Shown here piece by piece: positions 25,019 to 33,888 of a stretch of 64,000 nucleotides of DNA. The stretch spans positions 558,001 through 622,000 of the forward strand of contig NZ_PQGA01000002.1 of assembly GCF_002917095.1 (NCBI RefSeq), given 5' to 3'. How positions within the stretch are numbered: position 1 is the stretch's first letter; each line of letters begins with the position of its first letter. Below the pieces are notes generated by a model that searched no databases, was not told where the DNA came from, and was given only the letters and a program-made list of their open reading frames with translations. The translations under genes and the position numbers were made by a program. This stretch comes from Paraburkholderia eburnea (GTDB lineage: Bacteria > Pseudomonadota > Gammaproteobacteria > Burkholderiales > Burkholderiaceae).

Positions 25019-26014
25019 ATGCAATACCGTCGTTTCGGCCAGACCGGCCTCAATGTTTCACGTCTGTGTCTCGGCACCATGACCTTCGGCCTGCAGACCG
25101 AGGAAGACGTGTCCCGCCTCATTCTCGACAAGGCCGCCGACTCCGGCATCAATTTCATCGATACGGCTGACGTCTATCCCCTGGGCGGCGGCGAAACGCA
25201 CGCCGGCCGCACCGAGGAAATCGTCGGGCGCTGGCTCAAGGGCCGTCGCGAGCATTTCATTCTGGCGACCAAGGCCGTGGGCAAGGTCGGGCCGTCGCCG
25301 TGGGATCAGGGCGCTTCGCGCAAGCATTTGCTCGATGCCATCGACAATTCGCTGCGGCGCCTGGGCACGGATTACGTCGATCTCTATCAACTGCATTCGG
25401 ACGATGCCAATACGCCGCTCGACGAAACGCTCGAAGCGCTCGACACGATCGTGCGTGCGGGCAAGGCGCGTTATATCGGCGTGTCGAATTTCCTGGCTTA
25501 TCGGCTCGCCCGCGCACTGGGCCGCGCCGACGTGCTGCGCGTGGCGCGCTTTGTCTCCGTGCAGCCGCGCTACAACCTGCTGTTTCGCCAGATCGAGCGC
25601 GAGCTGCTGCCGCTCGCGGGCGAAGAGGGACTTGCCGTGATCCCCTACAACCCGCTCGCGGGCGGGCTGCTCACGGGCAAGTATCGCCACGACAGCAAGC
25701 CGGGCGAGGGCCGTTTTTCGCAGAGCGTGGGGGTGGCCGGCACGATGTATCAGGACCGCTACTGGCATGAGCGCGAGTTCGAGAGCGTCGAGCGCCTGCG
25801 CGGCGTCGCTGAACAGGCGGGGCAGTCGCTCACGACGGCATCGGTGGCGTGGGTGTTGGCGAATCCGCTTGTGACCTCCGCGCTGATTGGCGCGAGCCGG
25901 CCCGAGCAACTCGATGCGTCGATCGCCGCCGCCGATCTCGAACTCGATCCCGAGTTGAAGTCGAAACTCGATGAAGCGAGCTTCGGCTACCGTATGGGTG
26001 ATGCGGCGCGCTGA
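25019..26014 (+). CDS. Aldo/keto reductase
   Basis: A 331-residue NADPH-dependent oxidoreductase of the YajO/Tas-like group. Catalytic residues fit Asp48 and Tyr53 (FIDTADVY), Lys85 (ILATKAVG) and a His in YQLHSDD. The cofactor-binding end has SALIGASRPEQLDASIAA. The start has an AAAGGAG site 8 bases upstream. Its substrate is unknown; it stands alone and ends at a bidirectional terminator. Confidence 0.92.
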   Translation: MQYRRFGQTGLNVSRLCLGTMTFGLQTEEDVSRLILDKAADSGINFIDTADVYPLGGGETHAGRTEEIVGRWLKGRREHFILATKAVGKVGPSPWDQGASRKHLLDAIDNSLRRLGTDYVDLYQLHSDDANTPLDETLEALDTIVRAGKARYIGVSNFLAYRLARALGRADVLRVARFVSVQPRYNLLFRQIERELLPLAGEEGLAVIPYNPLAGGLLTGKYRHDSKPGEGRFSQSVGVAGTMYQDRYWHEREFESVERLRGVAEQAGQSLTTASVAWVLANPLVTSALIGASRPEQLDASIAAADLELDPELKSKLDEASFGYRMGDAAR

Positions 26015-26051
26015 TCGATATTAAGTAGCGATCCGAAGTAATTGTGGCCGT

Positions 26052-26080
26052 AAAAAAGGGCGATGTGTTCGCCCTTTTTT
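26052..26080. terminator. Bidirectional terminator
   Basis: AAAAAAGGGCGA and TCGCCCTTTTTT around TGTGT sit between the converging aldo/keto reductase and alcohol dehydrogenase genes, and work in both directions. Confidence 0.9.
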
Positions 26081-26102
26081 ATCGGCTAAAGCAAGCCGAC
26101 AA

Positions 26103-27161
26103 TCACGGCACGAGCACCTGCCGTCCCATCACCTTGCCTTGGGCCAGCGCTTCGAGCGCTTCGTTCACTTCGCCCAGCGGACGCTGCGTGACCGACGCAG
26201 GCTGCATCTTGCCCGCGCGCATCAGCGCCACGAGTTCGCGCAGTTCGGGCAGCGTGCCCACATAGCTGCCTTCGATCCTGAGCGGACGCATCGGAATGAT
26301 GGGCAGCGAGAGCGTGATGTCGCCGCCCATCAAGCCGACCACCACCACATGGCCGCCGCGCGCGCACGAATCGAGCGCGAGCTTCACGGTGGGCGTCGCG
26401 CCCACCAGGTCGAGCACGGCGCGCGCGCCGCCGCCCGTGGCTTCGGCGATCTGCTTGACCGCGTCGCTTGCGCGCGCATCGATGGCCGCGAGCGCGCCGG
26501 CCTTGAGCGCCGCTTCGCGCTTGCCGGGCTCGACGTCCACCACGACCGCGCCTTTCGCGCCCAGCGCCTTGAGCACTTCGATCGCCATCATGCCCAGGCC
26601 CCCCGCGCCGATGATGACGACCGGGTCCTGATGAATGCGCTCGCCGAACTTCTTCACAGCGGAATAAGTGGTCACGCCCGCGCAGGCGAGCGGCGCGGCC
26701 TTCACGGGATCGAGGCCGCCGAGATCGACCAGATAGCGCGGATGCGGCACGATCACGTAATCGGCGAATCCGCCGTCGCGCATCACGCCCAGCGATTGCG
26801 GCTTCACGCAGATGTTTTCTTCGCCGCGCTGGCACGCCGCGCACTGGCCGCAGCCGATCCACGGATGCACGACGGCCACGGCGCCGGTCTTCACGTCGCC
26901 GGCCTCGGGACCGGCGGCGACCACCTCGCCGCAGATTTCATGGCTCAAGGTCAGCGGCAGCTTGATGCCGCGATCGGCGAGCGAGAGTTTCTTGCCGCCG
27001 CCCAGATCGTAATAACCCTCCCAGATATGCAGGTCCGAATGGCACAGACCGGCGGCCTGCACGCGCACGAGCACTTCGGTGCCTTGCGGTTGCGGCGTGT
27101 CGCGCTGGACGAGTTCGAGAGGCTGGCCGTGATGGGTCACGCAGTAACAACGCATCTGCAT
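26103..27161 (-). CDS. Zinc-dependent alcohol dehydrogenase
   Basis: A 352-residue medium-chain dehydrogenase. The catalytic zinc Cys40 is in GLCHSDLHIWEGYYD. The structural zinc is held by the four cysteines of GCGQCAACQRGEENIC. The Rossmann motif is VIIGAGGLGMMAIE. The closest types are AdhA-like alcohol/aldehyde dehydrogenases. The gene ends 20 bases after the bidirectional terminator's stem. The divergent partner 350 bases upstream is a MarR regulator. Confidence 0.92.
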   Translation of the reverse strand: MQMRCYCVTHHGQPLELVQRDTPQPQGTEVLVRVQAAGLCHSDLHIWEGYYDLGGGKKLSLADRGIKLPLTLSHEICGEVVAAGPEAGDVKTGAVAVVHPWIGCGQCAACQRGEENICVKPQSLGVMRDGGFADYVIVPHPRYLVDLGGLDPVKAAPLACAGVTTYSAVKKFGERIHQDPVVIIGAGGLGMMAIEVLKALGAKGAVVVDVEPGKREAALKAGALAAIDARASDAVKQIAEATGGGARAVLDLVGATPTVKLALDSCARGGHVVVVGLMGGDITLSLPIIPMRPLRIEGSYVGTLPELRELVALMRAGKMQPASVTQRPLGEVNEALEALAQGKVMGRQVLVP

Positions 27162-27511
27162 CTTTGTCTCCGTGAGTGTTGTGTCGAGCAGGCTGGCGAG
27201 GTCGATCCCCTCGCATCATAACGCGGTTAGGCGGATAAATCGTCCGATCGTTCGTTTTTCATATGGGCATAACTGGAACGCATATTGAGTCCCCGCGCGG
27301 TCACTCAGCGTTCACAAAAAATGCGGGTCGCGTACCATGACTTTTCGCGCGCGCTTCAAGCACCGTGAATTGGGGGCGTGCACAACGAAGCTTCAATGAA
27401 CTGAATCCGCGCCCTGAAGTCATATCGAATGTATTCGAAAAGTGCCTGAAATCAGGCCTCAATCGTATCGAATTCGTTGCATAGCTAACGATAACCGGTT
27501 ATTCTTTCGCC
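27162..27511. other. Divergent promoter region adh/marR; no gene
   Basis: 350 bases without a gene. It contains TCGAAT-GT-ATTCGA (about 27426-27439), GCCTGA-AA-TCAGGC (27444-27457) and ATAACCGGTTAT (27491-27502): three short palindromes in the marR-proximal 90 bases. Confidence 0.6.
27491..27502. promoter_or_regulatory. Candidate MarR operator
   Basis: ATAACCGGTTAT, a perfect 12-base palindrome ending 9 bases before the marR ATG; it fits autorepression by a dimeric MarR protein. Confidence 0.5.
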
Positions 27512-27928
27512 ATGTTCGATCAGTGTCTCTACTTCAATACCTCGGCGCTTGCGCGTCGTCTGGAACGCGAGTGGTCCGAAGCGTTCGAACCGTTCGACCT
27601 CACGCCGCCGCAGGGCTTCATGCTGCGCGCGGTGCTGGAGCGGCCGGGCTCGCTGCAGCGTGAGCTGGCCGATCTGCTGTCCATCGCGCGGCCCACGGCC
27701 ACGCGCGTGCTCGACGGTCTGGAATCGCGCGGCTGGCTCGAACGCCAGCGCACCGAAGGCGATCAGCGTGAAGTAGCGATCGTGCCCACGGCGCAGGCCG
27801 TGGCGATTCGCGATGCGCTCAACCACGCCAGTGCGCAGGTCACGGGACGCATCAAGCGTTCGCTCGGCGGCGAGGCCTTCGTGGACACCGTAAGCCGCTT
27901 GCGCACCGCGCGCGCGACGCTCGGCTGA
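27512..27928 (+). CDS. MarR family transcriptional regulator
   Basis: A 138-residue winged-helix regulator. The recognition region is ELADLLSIARPTATRVLDGL (about residues 50-70), followed by the wing LERQRTEGDQREVAIVPTAQ. MarR proteins sense phenolics, drugs or oxidants. It lies divergent to the zinc alcohol dehydrogenase and just upstream of a small membrane-protein gene. The palindrome at its start suggests autoregulation. Confidence 0.9.
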   Translation: MFDQCLYFNTSALARRLEREWSEAFEPFDLTPPQGFMLRAVLERPGSLQRELADLLSIARPTATRVLDGLESRGWLERQRTEGDQREVAIVPTAQAVAIRDALNHASAQVTGRIKRSLGGEAFVDTVSRLRTARATLG

Positions 27929-27969
27929 GCGCGGGCACCCTTTGTACGGAAGTACCGGAGTTTTTCATC

Positions 27970-28140
27970 ATGCGGCGCATGGGCGCTTTTTTTGTTTCGA
28001 CGTGGCTTGCAGCCGCAATGCTTTTTCTGGGCCGGCATTCGGTGCCGATGATGGCGCTTAGCGGTGTGCTGGTGTTCGCGGGGCTGGACCTGTTCCGTCC
28101 CGATCACGGTGATAGCACCGGGCGGGAGAACGGCGACTGA
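27970..28140 (+). CDS. Small inner-membrane protein (56 residues)
   Basis: The open frame from ATG 27970 to TGA 28140 encodes MRRMGAFFVSTWLAAAMLFL followed by a second hydrophobic stretch (VPMMALSGVLVFAGLDLF) and an acidic hydrophilic tail. Two short membrane helices are likely. CCGGAG lies about 11 bases before the ATG, and the gene starts 41 bases after marR, so the two are probably co-transcribed. A terminator follows 10 bases after the stop. Function unknown. Confidence 0.6.
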   Translation: MRRMGAFFVSTWLAAAMLFLGRHSVPMMALSGVLVFAGLDLFRPDHGDSTGRENGD

Positions 28141-28150
28141 GCGCCAAAAG

Positions 28151-28176
28151 GAAACGCCGCGCAAGCGCGGCGTTTC
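28151..28176. terminator. Bidirectional terminator
   Basis: GAAACGCCGCGC and GCGCGGCGTTTC with a tight AA centre, followed by TTCG, between the converging small membrane-protein gene and zwf. Confidence 0.8.
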
Positions 28177-28216
28177 TTCGTTCACGGGCGGACGATCGCC
28201 CGTATGAGCGCCTGCA

Positions 28217-29692
28217 TCAGGCTTCTTCCGCCCACGACATACCCTCGCGCGCGAGCAGCGCCGACGATGCCGCCGGGCCGAACGTGCCCGCCGTATAGGT
28301 GCGCGGGCGATCGTTGAGTTCCTTCCAGCCGTCGAGAATCGGCTCGACCCACGTCCATGCGGCTTCGAGTTCGTCGCGGCGCATGAAGTGCGTGAGGCGC
28401 CCGCGAATCACGTCGATCAGCAGGCGTTCGTAGGCTTCGGCGCGGCGCTCGGGAATCGCTTGCTGCAGATCCAGATTCAGGCTCACCGGCAGCATGTTCA
28501 TGCCGCTGCCCGGTTCCTTCGCGAGCATCTGCAACTGGATCGATTCTTCCGGCTGGAGCTGGATCACGAGGCGGTTGCCGTAGTTGCGCGGGCCGCTCGG
28601 GAAGATCGAGAAGGGCAGATCCGCGAACTCGATCACGATCTCCGACTGGCGCTTTTGCAGGCGCTTGCCGGTGCGCAGGAAGAACGGCACGTTGGCCCAG
28701 CGCCAGTTGTTGATGTGCGCGCGCAGCGCCACGAAGGTTTCGGCCTTGCTGTCCGCCGGCACGTTGTCTTCTTCCAGATAGCCCTTGACCGGCTGGCCGT
28801 CCACGGCGCCCGCGGCGTACTGGCCGCGCACCGTGTCGCGCGCGATATCGGCGAGCGACATCGGACGCAGCGAGCGCAGCACCTTGAGCTTTTCATCGCG
28901 CACCGCATCCGGGTCGAGCGACACGGGCGGCTCCATCGCCACGATGCACAGCAGTTGCAGCAGGTGGTTCTGCACCATGTCGCGCAGCGCGCCGGTGTGA
29001 TCGTAGAAGCCCGCGCGGCTGCCGACGCCCACCGTCTCCGCCACCGTGATCTGCACGCTGCGGATATACGGCGCCTGCCATAGCGGCCCGAAGATCGGAT
29101 TGCCGAAGCGCAGCACCATCAGGTTCTGCACCGTTTCCTTGCCCAGGTAATGGTCGATCCGGTAGATCTGCGATTCCGCGAAGTGGCGGCCCACCGACTC
29201 GTTGATCTCCTTGGCCGAAGCCAGATCGTGGCCGAGCGGCTTTTCGAGCACGACGCGCGAATTCGCATCGATCAGACCCACCGCCGACAGGTTGTCGCAG
29301 ATCGTCGTAAAGAGTTCGGGCGAGGTCGAGAGATAGAACGCGCGAATGGCGTGCTCGCGCGAGGCGGCCTTCAGGCGCGTGTAGTCTTCCGTCGCATTGA
29401 CGTCGATGATGACGTACTGGAACAGGCTCAGGTAGCGGTCCCATGCCTGGGCGTCGAAGGCCTTGGCATCGATGAAGGGACGCGACTGCTCTTCCATGAA
29501 CTTGCGATAGTCGTCGATCGTCCAGTTCTTGCGGCCGACGGCGATGATGCGCGTCTCGGGCGGCAGATTGCCGTGCAGGTGCGCCATGTAGAGCGCGGGG
29601 AGCAGTTTGCGCGCGGCCAGGTCGCCGCCGCCGCCGAAGATGATCATGTCGACGGGCTGGTCGGGCGCGGCTTGGGCAGGCTGATTCGTCAT
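28217..29692 (-). CDS. zwf: Glucose-6-phosphate 1-dehydrogenase
   Basis: A 491-residue enzyme, the usual length. It oxidises glucose 6-phosphate to 6-phosphogluconolactone with NADP, feeding the Entner-Doudoroff or pentose-phosphate path. The coenzyme motif is FGGGGDLAARKL near residue 20 (the family consensus is GASGDL, so the second position is Gly here). The active-site signature RIDHYLGKE is near residue 180. It is not next to the usual pgl, hexR or edd genes in this window. Confidence 0.96.
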   Translation of the reverse strand: MTNQPAQAAPDQPVDMIIFGGGGDLAARKLLPALYMAHLHGNLPPETRIIAVGRKNWTIDDYRKFMEEQSRPFIDAKAFDAQAWDRYLSLFQYVIIDVNATEDYTRLKAASREHAIRAFYLSTSPELFTTICDNLSAVGLIDANSRVVLEKPLGHDLASAKEINESVGRHFAESQIYRIDHYLGKETVQNLMVLRFGNPIFGPLWQAPYIRSVQITVAETVGVGSRAGFYDHTGALRDMVQNHLLQLLCIVAMEPPVSLDPDAVRDEKLKVLRSLRPMSLADIARDTVRGQYAAGAVDGQPVKGYLEEDNVPADSKAETFVALRAHINNWRWANVPFFLRTGKRLQKRQSEIVIEFADLPFSIFPSGPRNYGNRLVIQLQPEESIQLQMLAKEPGSGMNMLPVSLNLDLQQAIPERRAEAYERLLIDVIRGRLTHFMRRDELEAAWTWVEPILDGWKELNDRPRTYTAGTFGPAASSALLAREGMSWAEEA

Positions 29693-29955
29693 GGCAGGTC
29701 GCTCGGTAGTGGCGCTGGGTTGTGGCGATTTGTGGCGCAGAGTTGCGAAATTTGCGCTAGCCGCAAGGGCGAACGCGGTGAAAGAGGCTAATGTTGCATG
29801 GTTTCACGCGAGTTTGCACGCATGACGAACGAAGTCACCGCTGACGTGCGGGCTATTGAGCGCTCATTGAACGGTTCGAGCAGGCCAGGCGCGCGAATTG
29901 AGCGAAACGCTCGCCAGGCGCATGTTGCGCTGCACGGTTTGCGCTGACGGATGTT

Positions 29956-31302
29956 TTAGCCGAGTCCCGGCACGTGCATGCCGAAGGTCTGCGCAAGCAA
30001 CAGCGCATTAAGCGCCAGCACGGAGAGCGCACCCACGACGGCCAGCGCGGCCAGCGGCGCTGCATTCCTGTATCGCCCCATGACGTCGCGCCGGCAGGTG
30101 AACCAGACGAGCGCGGCCATCGGAAACGGCAGCGCAAGACTTAGCACGACCTGGCTTGCGACCAGCGCAACGGTTGCGTTCACGCCCAGACCCACCACCA
30201 CGAAGCTCGGCGCCATCGTCACGAGGCGGCGCAGCCAGAGCGGAATCTGGAAGCCCACGAAGCCTTGCATGATCATCTGGCCCGCGAGCGTGCCGACCAC
30301 CGAACTCGAAATCCCCGAGGCAATCAGCGAGACCAGAAAAATCGCCGCCGCCGCCGCGCCGAACAGCGGAGCGAGCGCGTGCCAGGCGGTTTCGATTTCG
30401 GCGACATCGGCGTGGCCCAGATGAAATGCCGCCGACGCCATCATGACCATCGCCATGTTGATCAGCCCGGCCAGTGCCAGCGCGACGATGACCTCGATGT
30501 TGGAAAAGCGCAGCAGGCGCGTGCGTTCGGTGTCGTTGCGCGGCTGCACGCGCGCCTGGATGAGGCCCGAATGCAGAAAGAGCACATGCGGCATGACCGT
30601 TGCGCCGACGATGCCCACCGCGATCGTCACGGCCTGCGCATCGGGCAGGCGCGGCGCGGCCAGGCTGCGCGCGACTTCGTTCCACGCGACCGGCGTGACG
30701 AAGAGTTCGAGCAGATAGCACAGCCCGATCACGCCGACGAGGCCTCCGATCACCAGCTCCAGTGGCCTGAACCCGGCACGCTCGAAAAACAGCAGGCCGT
30801 AGGTGACCAGCGCCGTTATCGCCATGCCTGCGAGCAGCGGCACGTGCAGCAGCAACGCGAGACCGATCGCGCCACCGAGGAATTCGGCGAGATCGGTGGC
30901 CATTGCCGCGATCTCGCTCACGATCCACATGAGCCAGACGAGCGGGGCGGGCAGACGCTCGCGGCAAAGCTCGGCGAGATTGCGTCCGGTGACGATGCCG
31001 AGTTTCGCGGAAAGCGACTGGAACAGCATCGCGACGAGATTGGCGAGCACCACGATCCACAGCAGCGCATAACCGTAGCGCGCGCCGGCCTGGATGTTGG
31101 TCGCGAAGTTGCCGGGGTCCATGTAGGCGACCGAGACGATCACGGCTGGCCCCGCGAGCGGCAGGAGCAGCGCGGCGCCGCGCCGGCGCCCTTCGAGCGC
31201 CTCGCGCACTTTGCGCGCCGTGCTGGCGGAGAGTCCGTCGGGTACGCCAGGCAGGCTGTCTTCGGGGTGGCCCTCCCAACGGGGGCGGGTGCGATGGCGC
31301 AT
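29956..31302 (-). CDS. mntH: Nramp family divalent metal (manganese) transporter
   Basis: A 448-residue inner-membrane importer. The unwound helix-1 motif DPGNFATNIQAG and the helix-6 motif MPHVLFLHSG hold the metal site of MntH-type Nramp proteins. About eleven helices follow. I chose the ATG at 31302 (MRHRTRP); the open frame extends upstream through repeated GAAACTAC units, which look regulatory rather than coding. No manganese regulator is adjacent. Confidence 0.93.
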   Translation of the reverse strand: MRHRTRPRWEGHPEDSLPGVPDGLSASTARKVREALEGRRRGAALLLPLAGPAVIVSVAYMDPGNFATNIQAGARYGYALLWIVVLANLVAMLFQSLSAKLGIVTGRNLAELCRERLPAPLVWLMWIVSEIAAMATDLAEFLGGAIGLALLLHVPLLAGMAITALVTYGLLFFERAGFRPLELVIGGLVGVIGLCYLLELFVTPVAWNEVARSLAAPRLPDAQAVTIAVGIVGATVMPHVLFLHSGLIQARVQPRNDTERTRLLRFSNIEVIVALALAGLINMAMVMMASAAFHLGHADVAEIETAWHALAPLFGAAAAAIFLVSLIASGISSSVVGTLAGQMIMQGFVGFQIPLWLRRLVTMAPSFVVVGLGVNATVALVASQVVLSLALPFPMAALVWFTCRRDVMGRYRNAAPLAALAVVGALSVLALNALLLAQTFGMHVPGLG

Positions 31303-31650
31303 GAACGCCTTGTCGAAATGAAGCGGCCGAAAGAACGGTGAAACTACGGCGAAACTACCAGGAAACGACGAGGAAACTACCAGGGCCGGATCTTGCCGCG
31401 GCAATCCGGCACATGCGAAATCGATGCAGGAAAACGCCTGTGCGCGTCATCGGAATACGAGCCTCGTGCGTTAACCAGACGTTCCGCGCGCGCTATTGGC
31501 GGTCCGCTTTGCAGTCCGCTTCGCTGCCCGGTTTCAGCGAGGTTTCGTCTGGCTTTCGCCCACGTTGCGGCGCACCAGGCTCTATCTCAGCACAAACCGG
31601 CCCTGCGCGCGCTCACCCCGGTTATGCACCGGTTCTCTTGCCCCTACGAA
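31303..31650. other. Divergent promoter region mntH/beta-propeller gene; no gene
   Basis: 348 bases. On the mntH side, GAAACTAC recurs at about 31339, 31351 and 31373, with a variant GAAACGAC near 31362. Nothing else is recognisable. Confidence 0.5.
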
Positions 31651-32673
31651 ATGCCAGAATTCCCGACATTCAGCTTTACCCGGAACCCGAGACGCGGCCT
31701 CGCAGCGGCGCTGCTCCTCGGCGGTCTTGTGTGCAGCGCGCTCGCTCATGCGGACGACAAAGTCATCGTGCTCGACTCCGGCGAGGCGCAGCTCTCGCTG
31801 ATCGACGAAGCGAGCCGCAGCGTCGTTGGCACCGAACCCACCGGCAAGGAGCCGCATCACCTGATGATCACGCCCGACGGTCAGTCGCTGATCGTCGCCG
31901 ATTCGGTCTCGAACGACCTGATGTTCCTCGATCCGCACACGGGCAAGGTGCAGCGCCGCGTCGAAGGCATCGAAGATCCGTATCAGCTCGGCTTCTCGCC
32001 CGATCACAAATGGTTCGTGACGGCGGGTCTGCGTCTCGATCGCGTGGATGTCTACAGCTACAACGGCCATGACGTCACGCTCGCGAAGCGCATTGCGCTC
32101 GCGAAGACGCCGAGCCACATCACCTTCTCGTCGGACAGCAAGATCGCGTTCGTGACGCTGCAGGACACCGGCGAAGTCGCGGCGATCGATCTGTCCACGC
32201 AGACCGTGATGTGGAAGCTGAAGATCGGCAACACGCCCGCGGGTCTGTGGATGACGCCCGGCGACAAGTACCTGCTGGTCGGCATGACGGGCGAGGACGA
32301 CGTGGCCGTGGTGGACTGGCGCAACCGCACGCTCGTGAAGAAGATCCAGACGGGCCGCGGCGCGCACAACTTCCGCAATCTCGACGACGGCAAGCATGTG
32401 GTCGTGTCCAATCGCGTGGAAAGCACCATCAGCATCATCGATTACACGACGCTCACCAAGGTCGGCGACATCACCGGTTTGCGTCCTGGTCCCGACGATA
32501 TGGAACTTTCCGCCGACAAACGCTATCTGTGGGTTACGTTCCGCTTCGCTAAGCACGTGGGCATCATCGATCTCACGACGCGCCAGCTGATCGACACGAT
32601 CGCCGTGGGCCGCTCGCCGCACGGCATCTATTTCGCGAACAGTGCGCCCGTGGTGGCGCCGAATCCGGACTGA
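31651..32673 (+). CDS. YVTN/NHL-type beta-propeller protein, exported
   Basis: A 340-residue protein with an N-terminal signal (about residues 13-38, ending LVCSALAHA-DD). It is followed by about seven blades of the YVTN type, for example DGQSLIVADSVSNDLMFLD and IDLTTRQLIDTIAVGRSPHG. It is a periplasmic or extracellular scaffold; no enzymatic residues can be named. I chose the ATG at 31651; an ATG at 31624 is also possible. The sterol desaturase-type gene follows 15 bases after the stop, so the two are one operon. Confidence 0.85.
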   Translation: MPEFPTFSFTRNPRRGLAAALLLGGLVCSALAHADDKVIVLDSGEAQLSLIDEASRSVVGTEPTGKEPHHLMITPDGQSLIVADSVSNDLMFLDPHTGKVQRRVEGIEDPYQLGFSPDHKWFVTAGLRLDRVDVYSYNGHDVTLAKRIALAKTPSHITFSSDSKIAFVTLQDTGEVAAIDLSTQTVMWKLKIGNTPAGLWMTPGDKYLLVGMTGEDDVAVVDWRNRTLVKKIQTGRGAHNFRNLDDGKHVVVSNRVESTISIIDYTTLTKVGDITGLRPGPDDMELSADKRYLWVTFRFAKHVGIIDLTTRQLIDTIAVGRSPHGIYFANSAPVVAPNPD

Positions 32674-32688
32674 TGACCGGGAGTTTCG

Positions 32689-33696
32689 ATGCTTGATACG
32701 CTGCTTTCGCAGGCCGACAACCTCGTTTCGTGGCTGCAAACCCTCGTCTACGTGGACGTGGTGCAGCCGATCTTCTACAAGGTCGGCCTGATGGGCTACG
32801 ACGAGGACACCTACGACGCGCTCTACTGGGTGATCGTGGGGGTGCTCGAAATCCTGCTGACTTACGTGCTGCTGCGCCCGCTCGAAGCGCTGCGCCCGCT
32901 TGAAGCGTGGAGCGACCGCAAGGCGCTGCGCGCCGACGTCTGGTACACGTGGATCGCCAAGCTCGGCATTCTGAATATCGCGTTCTTCTTCGTGCTCACG
33001 CCGGTGTTCAATCACTGGCAGAGCCTGATGGCGATCCACAATATTCCGAACATCGACGTGGATGGTCTGTGGCCCGGCGTGACGGACAGGCCTTACGTGT
33101 CGTTCGCGATCTATCTGGTCGTGCTCGATTTCGCGGGCTACTGGTATCACCGCTGGCAGCATCGCTTCGGCGTGTGGTGGGAGTTGCATGCGGTTCATCA
33201 CAGCCAGCAGCAGATGTCGCTGTGGTGCGACGATCGTAATCACTTCCTCGACGATATCGTGCAGGCGGCGTTCTTCGCGGCGATCTCGCTCTTTATCGGC
33301 GTGCCGCCCTCGCAGTTCGTCGTGTTGATCGCCGTGAGCAACTTCCTGCAGGCGGTGCAGCACGTCAACGCGCGGCTCGTTTATGGGCGCGTGCTGGAGC
33401 GCATCCTCGTGAGTCCGGCGTTCCATCGTCGCCATCACGCGATTGGCTATGGCCACGAAGGTACGCGTTATGGCTGCAACTTCGGCGTGCTGTTTCCGTG
33501 GTGGGACATGATGTTCCGCACCGCGTCGTGGAACGCGGCGCCCGAGCCGACCGGGATCCGCGATCAACTGCCGGCGCCGCACGGCCGTGGTGTCAACTAC
33601 GGCGAGGGTCTGATCGCCCAGCAATGGTTCGCGCTCGTGCGTATCGCGCGGCGGCTGGCGGGCAAGGGCTATCCGCTCGGCGGGTCGGCTAACTGA
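32689..33696 (+). CDS. Sterol desaturase/fatty-acid hydroxylase family protein
   Basis: A 335-residue integral-membrane di-iron enzyme. The histidine boxes are HRWQH (about residue 153), HAVHH (about 168) and HRRHH (about 246), each followed by hydrophobic helices. The family hydroxylates or desaturates sterols, fatty acids or hopanoid-like lipids; the substrate here is unknown. It is the second gene of the operon with the beta-propeller and ends at a rho-independent terminator. Confidence 0.9.
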   Translation: MLDTLLSQADNLVSWLQTLVYVDVVQPIFYKVGLMGYDEDTYDALYWVIVGVLEILLTYVLLRPLEALRPLEAWSDRKALRADVWYTWIAKLGILNIAFFFVLTPVFNHWQSLMAIHNIPNIDVDGLWPGVTDRPYVSFAIYLVVLDFAGYWYHRWQHRFGVWWELHAVHHSQQQMSLWCDDRNHFLDDIVQAAFFAAISLFIGVPPSQFVVLIAVSNFLQAVQHVNARLVYGRVLERILVSPAFHRRHHAIGYGHEGTRYGCNFGVLFPWWDMMFRTASWNAAPEPTGIRDQLPAPHGRGVNYGEGLIAQQWFALVRIARRLAGKGYPLGGSAN

Positions 33697-33726
33697 CCTT
33701 CGTCGGGTGGCTATTGGATCGGGAAC

Positions 33727-33753
33727 GGGGCGGCTTTTGCCGCCTCGTTTCGT
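33727..33753 (+). terminator. Terminator of the propeller-desaturase operon
   Basis: GGGGCGGC-TTTT-GCCGCCTC followed by GTTTCGTTT, 30 bases after the stop. Confidence 0.7.
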
Positions 33754-33872
33754 TTGGGCGCGCGTTTTTGCGTTTGCGCTGCCGGTTCGGGACGTCGCGG
33801 CGGATGCGATAATCATCGTTTGTCCCCCAACACATACCGCGCGACTATCGCAGCGCTTCGGCAGCAGGCGCC

Positions 33873-33888
33873 CGAGGAGAAAATCTTG
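33873..33888 (+). promoter_or_regulatory. Ribosome site and TTG start of aroG
   Basis: GAGGAGA (33873-33879) lies 6 bases before TTG (33886). No in-frame ATG lies nearby in the conserved part, so this site decides the start. Confidence 0.65.
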
